From Paracoccaceae bacterium (GTDB lineage Bacteria > Pseudomonadota > Alphaproteobacteria > Rhodobacterales > Rhodobacteraceae): 64,000 bases of DNA. The notes under the pieces were generated by a model. That model worked only from the letters and a program-made list of their open reading frames with translations, had not been told where the DNA came from and did no database searches. The stretch's first letter is position 1. The number at the start of each line of letters is the position of its first letter. Where the stretch lies: contig JAFIEO010000038.1 of the NCBI GenBank assembly GCA_020832445.1, positions 1 through 64,000 on the forward strand, in the 5' to 3' direction. A program made the position numbers and the translations under genes. This document shows positions 61,113 through 64,000 of this stretch, in pieces.

Positions 61113-62498
61113 ATGGCACCCGACCTGAACAAGGTTCTGGAACAGATTGACCAGGACCTGCCCAACGCGCTTGAGCGGCTGCAAGATTTGCTGCGTATCC
61201 CGTCCATTTCCACCGACCCCGCCTTCGCGCCCGATGTAGACCGCGCCGCGCAGTGGCTGGTTAACGACCTGAACACACTGGGCTTTTCTGCCCGAAAGGA
61301 TGAAACGTCAGGTCATCCGATGGTTGTCGCAACGGGCGGGGCAGCAGACGCCGCGCATTTGCTGTTTTACGGTCATTATGATGTGCAGCCGGTTGACCCG
61401 CTGAACCTGTGGGACCGTGACCCTTTCGATCCGGCAATCGAAGATACCCCCAACGGAAAAGTGATCCGCGGGCGCGGCGCATCCGACGACAAGGGCCAGT
61501 TGATGACCTTTATCGAAGCCTGCCGTGCGTGGCTGAAGGTTCACGGGTCACTTCCCGTGCAACTGACCTTCTGTCTGGAAGGGGAGGAAGAAAGCGGGTC
61601 ACCTTCGCTTGTGCCCTATCTGGAAGCGAACCGCGACGCGCTGCGCGCCGATCTGGCGCTGATATGTGACACAGGGCTGTTTGATGCACAAACCCCTGCC
61701 GTCACAACCATGTTGCGCGGCCTTCTGGGCGAAGAAATCATCGTTCACGGCCCCGCGCGTGACTTGCATTCAGGGTCATTCGGCGGCGCGGCAATGAACC
61801 CCGCGCGCGTGCTGGCCCGCATTCTGGCCGATCTGCACGACGATCAGGGCCGGATTACGGTTCCGGGCTTTTACGATGATGTTCCCGAACTGCCTGACAA
61901 TCTGCGGGCGCAATGGGATGGTCTGGGCTTTGACGCAGATGCGTTTCTGGGGTCCGTCGGGCTGAAACACCCCGCAGGCGAGGCCGGACGCAGCGCGCTG
62001 GAAATGATCTGGTCGCGCCCGACCTGCGAAATCAACGGCATGAACGCGGGCTATACCGGGGCGGGGTTCAAAACCGTGTTGCCCGCGCAGGCTTCGGCCA
62101 AGGTCAGCTTCCGTCTGGTGGGCCAGCAAGACCCGCATAAACTGCGTGCAGCCTTCCGTGATTTCGTGCGCGCCCGTATTCCGGCCGATTGCCGCGTGGA
62201 GTTTCTGGATCACGGCGCATCGCCCGCATCCGTGATGGAAACCAGCCACCCCGCATTCGAAGCCGCGCGTGCGGCCCTGACGGATGAATGGCCCAAACCC
62301 GCCGCTTTCGTCGGTGCGGGCGGGTCGATTCCGATCGCAGGCTATTTCAAGTCCATCTTGGGTATGGATTCCATGCTGATCGGCTTTGCCAAGGATGATG
62401 ACCAGATACACTCGCCAAATGAAAAGTATGATCTGGACAGCTTCCATCGTGGAATAAGATCATGGGCGCGCATTATCGATGCGGTTTCAAAGACCTGA
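61113..62498 (+). CDS. M20 family dipeptidase
   Basis: 461-residue dinuclear zinc peptidase of the M20 clan (CNDP/DapE-like). Metal ligands appear in order: YGHYDVQPVDP (His), GRGASDDKGQ (bridging Asp), LEGEEESGSPS (catalytic Glu and Glu ligand), CDTGLF (Asp) and HSPNEKYDLDSF (His). A lid or dimerisation domain sits between about 185 and 350. No signal peptide. The ATG at 61113 has GGAGA seven bases upstream. Dipeptide hydrolysis is the most likely activity. Confidence 0.9.
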   Translation: MAPDLNKVLEQIDQDLPNALERLQDLLRIPSISTDPAFAPDVDRAAQWLVNDLNTLGFSARKDETSGHPMVVATGGAADAAHLLFYGHYDVQPVDPLNLWDRDPFDPAIEDTPNGKVIRGRGASDDKGQLMTFIEACRAWLKVHGSLPVQLTFCLEGEEESGSPSLVPYLEANRDALRADLALICDTGLFDAQTPAVTTMLRGLLGEEIIVHGPARDLHSGSFGGAAMNPARVLARILADLHDDQGRITVPGFYDDVPELPDNLRAQWDGLGFDADAFLGSVGLKHPAGEAGRSALEMIWSRPTCEINGMNAGYTGAGFKTVLPAQASAKVSFRLVGQQDPHKLRAAFRDFVRARIPADCRVEFLDHGASPASVMETSHPAFEAARAALTDEWPKPAAFVGAGGSIPIAGYFKSILGMDSMLIGFAKDDDQIHSPNEKYDLDSFHRGIRSWARIIDAVSKT

Positions 62499-62728
62499 AA
62501 CGCGATCTTGCACCAACAGCCGCCGCGACCGGAAAGCGCGGCGATGTCGGGTTTGTGCAAGCGGCGGTCGGGGGCGGGCCATAGCCTGCATCCGCCGCAG
62601 ATGCGGGAAGGTTGGGCAATAACACACATCATGCCCCCTTCCCCTTGCACCTGCGCGGGATATGTTCCACAGACTAAGCAAACGCGCAACTGGCGCATCG
62701 ACGACACTTTCAGGCGGGAAATGACAGT

Positions 62729-63700
62729 ATGACGGCACCATTGAAACCGACCGAAGAAATCCATGTGCGGGATGTTTTCGGCATTGACAGTGATATGACG
62801 GTCAAGGGCTTTGCCGAGGCAACAGACCGCGTGCCCGCGCTGGACCCGACCTATAAATTCGACCCCGACACGACATTGGCCATCCTTGCGGGCTTTGCAT
62901 ATAACCGCCGCGTCATGGTGCAGGGCTATCACGGCACGGGCAAATCCACCCATATCGAACAAATTGCAGCGCGGCTGAACTGGCCCGCAGTGCGCGTCAA
63001 TCTGGACAGCCATATCAGCCGGATCGACCTAATCGGCAAGGACGCGATCAAGCTGAAGGATGGCGTGCAGGTCACCGAGTTTCAGGAAGGCATCCTGCCC
63101 TGGGCATTGCGCAATCCGGTTGCCATCGTGTTTGACGAATACGATGCAGGCCGCCCTGACGTGATGTTCGTGATCCAGCGCGTGCTGGAACATGATGGCA
63201 AGCTGACCCTGCTGGACCAGAATGAAATCATCACCCCGCACCCGTCCTTCCGGTTGTTTGCCACCGCAAACACCGTGGGGCTGGGCGACACAACGGGTCT
63301 GTATCACGGGGTGCAACAGATCAATCAGGCACAGATGGACCGCTGGTCGCTTGTTGCCACGCTGAACTATCTAAGCCATGACGCGGAAACCGCCATCGTT
63401 CTGTCCAAGAACCCGGCCTACAACACGGCCAAGGGGCGTCAGGAAATCAGCCAGATGGTGACAGTCGCGGACCTGACGCGCACGGCATTCATGAATGGTG
63501 ACCTGTCGACGGTCATGTCGCCGCGCACGGTTATCAACTGGGCTGAAAATGCGCGCATTTTCCGGTCCATCGGGTATGCGTTCAGGCTGTCTTTCCTGAA
63601 CAAATGCGACGAGCTGGAGCGCCAGACCGTGGCGGAGTTCTACCAGCGCTGCTTTGACGAGGAATTGCCCGAGTCCGCTGTCAGTATGGCGCTTGGCTAG
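62729..63700 (+). CDS. cobS: cobaltochelatase subunit CobS
   Basis: 323-residue AAA+ ATPase of the aerobic CobNST cobaltochelatase, which inserts Co2+ into hydrogenobyrinic acid a,c-diamide. Walker [10 protein letters not shown] lies near 69-77, Walker [16 protein letters not shown] near 133, and sensor motif FATANT near 175. The length fits the family. The ribosome-binding site is poorly defined (AGGCGGG 15 bp upstream). The 230 bp upstream contains no gene and no cobalamin-riboswitch-like B12 box that I can see. cobT, often found nearby, does not follow. Confidence 0.93.
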   Translation: MTAPLKPTEEIHVRDVFGIDSDMTVKGFAEATDRVPALDPTYKFDPDTTLAILAGFAYNRRVMVQGYHGTGKSTHIEQIAARLNWPAVRVNLDSHISRIDLIGKDAIKLKDGVQVTEFQEGILPWALRNPVAIVFDEYDAGRPDVMFVIQRVLEHDGKLTLLDQNEIITPHPSFRLFATANTVGLGDTTGLYHGVQQINQAQMDRWSLVATLNYLSHDAETAIVLSKNPAYNTAKGRQEISQMVTVADLTRTAFMNGDLSTVMSPRTVINWAENARIFRSIGYAFRLSFLNKCDELERQTVAEFYQRCFDEELPESAVSMALG

Positions 63701-63712
63701 TCGTAGCCTTTT
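63695..63712 (+). terminator. short terminator at the cobS stop
   Basis: GGCTA (63695-63699) and TAGCC (63704-63708) with a four-base loop run into TTTT. The stem includes the last base pairs of the cobS coding end and its TAG stop. A second stem (TGCATGC/GCATGCA, 63728-63751) followed by a T-rich run may reinforce it. Confidence 0.45.
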
Positions 63713-63782
63713 GCGGCGGACAAGGCTTGCATGCATCGCGACGGGCATGCAGTAATTCTTTACTTTTTGCGCATATTCCTGC

Positions 63783-63811
63783 AACTGGCGCCAGCTTTCC
63801 GGACGCCAGTT
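63783..63811 (+). promoter_or_regulatory. inverted repeat before the chemoreceptor-like gene
   Basis: AACTGGCG (63783-63790) and CGCCAGTT (63804-63811) form 8-bp perfect arms with a 13-base spacer, just before the ribosome-binding site of the last gene. It may be a leader hairpin or an operator. Confidence 0.4.
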
Positions 63812-63825
63812 ACACGAGGCTGAGC

Positions 63826-64000
63826 GTGAAAGACAGCGGACAGACAGATCACCCCATCGAGCAACGCATCACGCTGGACGCGATTTCCGCACAATGCAAT
63901 GAAGCGGCACATCACGCCCGACGAAGCGTTGCCAGTATCAGTAAGATCACCGTCCAAATGAAAATGCTGGCAATCAATGCCAAGATCGAAGCGGCAAGGG
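63826..64000 (+). CDS. chemoreceptor-like protein, 5' part only
   Basis: 58 codons of a gene that runs off the window. The visible N-terminus is polar and helical, and ends in QMKMLAINAKIEAARG-like sequence (read to the last full codon as LAINAKIEAAR). This matches the start of the conserved methyl-accepting chemotaxis signalling tip (LLALNAAIEAARAGE). The motif comes unusually early, near residue 45, so the protein would lack a sensor or membrane region and be a short cytoplasmic receptor or a signalling-tip fragment. The start is GTG at 63826 after a CGAGG ribosome-binding stretch. Confidence 0.6.
   Translation, partial: MKDSGQTDHPIEQRITLDAISAQCNEAAHHARRSVASISKITVQMKMLAINAKIEAAR

Noticed and set aside
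62499-62728. Possible cobalamin riboswitch upstream of cobS
   Set aside because: No B12-box-like conserved element could be found by eye; the inverted segments present do not nest into the expected fold.
62508-62732. 74-codon plus-strand frame between the dipeptidase and cobS genes
   Set aside because: Its composition is not coding-like, it overlaps the cobS start, and it has no ribosome-binding site or family likeness.
1-64000. tRNA, rRNA, tmRNA, CRISPR arrays, prophage or intact transposase genes
   Set aside because: I looked through all intergenic gaps for cloverleaf signals, regularly spaced repeats and transposase reading frames and saw none.

Overview
This 64 kb window looks like chromosomal DNA from an alphaproteobacterium of the Rhodobacteraceae/Paracoccaceae (Rhodobacter-Rhodobaca-Roseobacter group). 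The evidence is GC-rich coding sequence with strong third-position G/C, Rhodobacterales-restricted small families (DUF2794, DUF1285, DUF6280-like, DUF6614-like, Usg), a 407-residue ALA synthase HemA of the Shemin pathway, CobS of the aerobic cobalamin route, and the alphaproteobacterial MoxR/DUF58/DUF4159 cluster. I see no rRNA, tRNA, CRISPR array, prophage or intact insertion sequence. Most of the window is core genome, with one clear accessory block (the arsenic operon). The first ~90 bases carry homopolymers that resemble a contig edge.

Layout, left to right. 0-5 kb: argD-type aminotransferase, a DUF2794 gene, glutathione-dependent formaldehyde dehydrogenase with a GNAT gene, a NYN/LOTUS protein, smpB. 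5-7.3 kb: lrgAB and a TsoY-like membrane protein, both leftward. 7.5-14.3 kb: smc, an MFS transporter, a flavoprotein and an EEP-family hydrolase. 14.4-20 kb: the conserved miaB-phoH-ybeY-corC-lnt operon. 20-22.6 kb: deoA, a PaaI thioesterase, DUF1285. 22.7-29.4 kb: four tightly coupled genes, MoxR ATPase, DUF58, a BatA-like/DUF4159 membrane protein and a second large membrane protein. 29.6-33.9 kb: a complete Mla/MCE lipid-transport operon. 34-38.6 kb: yqaA-like, dsbB, usg, gyrA and a small overlapping unknown. 38.7-39.4 kb: two small genes. 39.4-42.6 kb: a leftward arsenic operon, arsR-arsC fusion, gapdh, arsJ. 42.9-46.9 kb: XRE-cupin regulator divergent from an acyl-CoA ligase/FrnE-like/Bcr-type efflux operon. 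47-52.5 kb: SPFH-NfeD pair, prs, an HCCA-isomerase-like gene, efp, a META-domain exported protein. 52.5-60.4 kb: putR/putA, ispG, a RodZ-like protein, hemA. 60.5-64 kb: a small exported protein, an M20 dipeptidase, cobS and the 5' end of a chemoreceptor-like gene.

Functional links. The arsenic operon should convert arsenate to 1-arseno-3-phosphoglycerate (GAPDH) for export by ArsJ, under a regulator whose ArsR half contains no cysteine and is fused to an arsenate-reductase domain. PutA should be controlled by the divergent Lrp-type gene. HemA has a good promoter with an FNR-type box upstream, consistent with oxygen control of tetrapyrrole synthesis.

Beyond genes, the most unusual signal is a short mosaic repeat: a GGGGGC hairpin followed by a core reading GGATATTTGnnCCAGAATGAA. 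It occurs in four good copies and one diverged copy. Copies abut stop codons, and one supplies the ribosome-binding site of the next gene.
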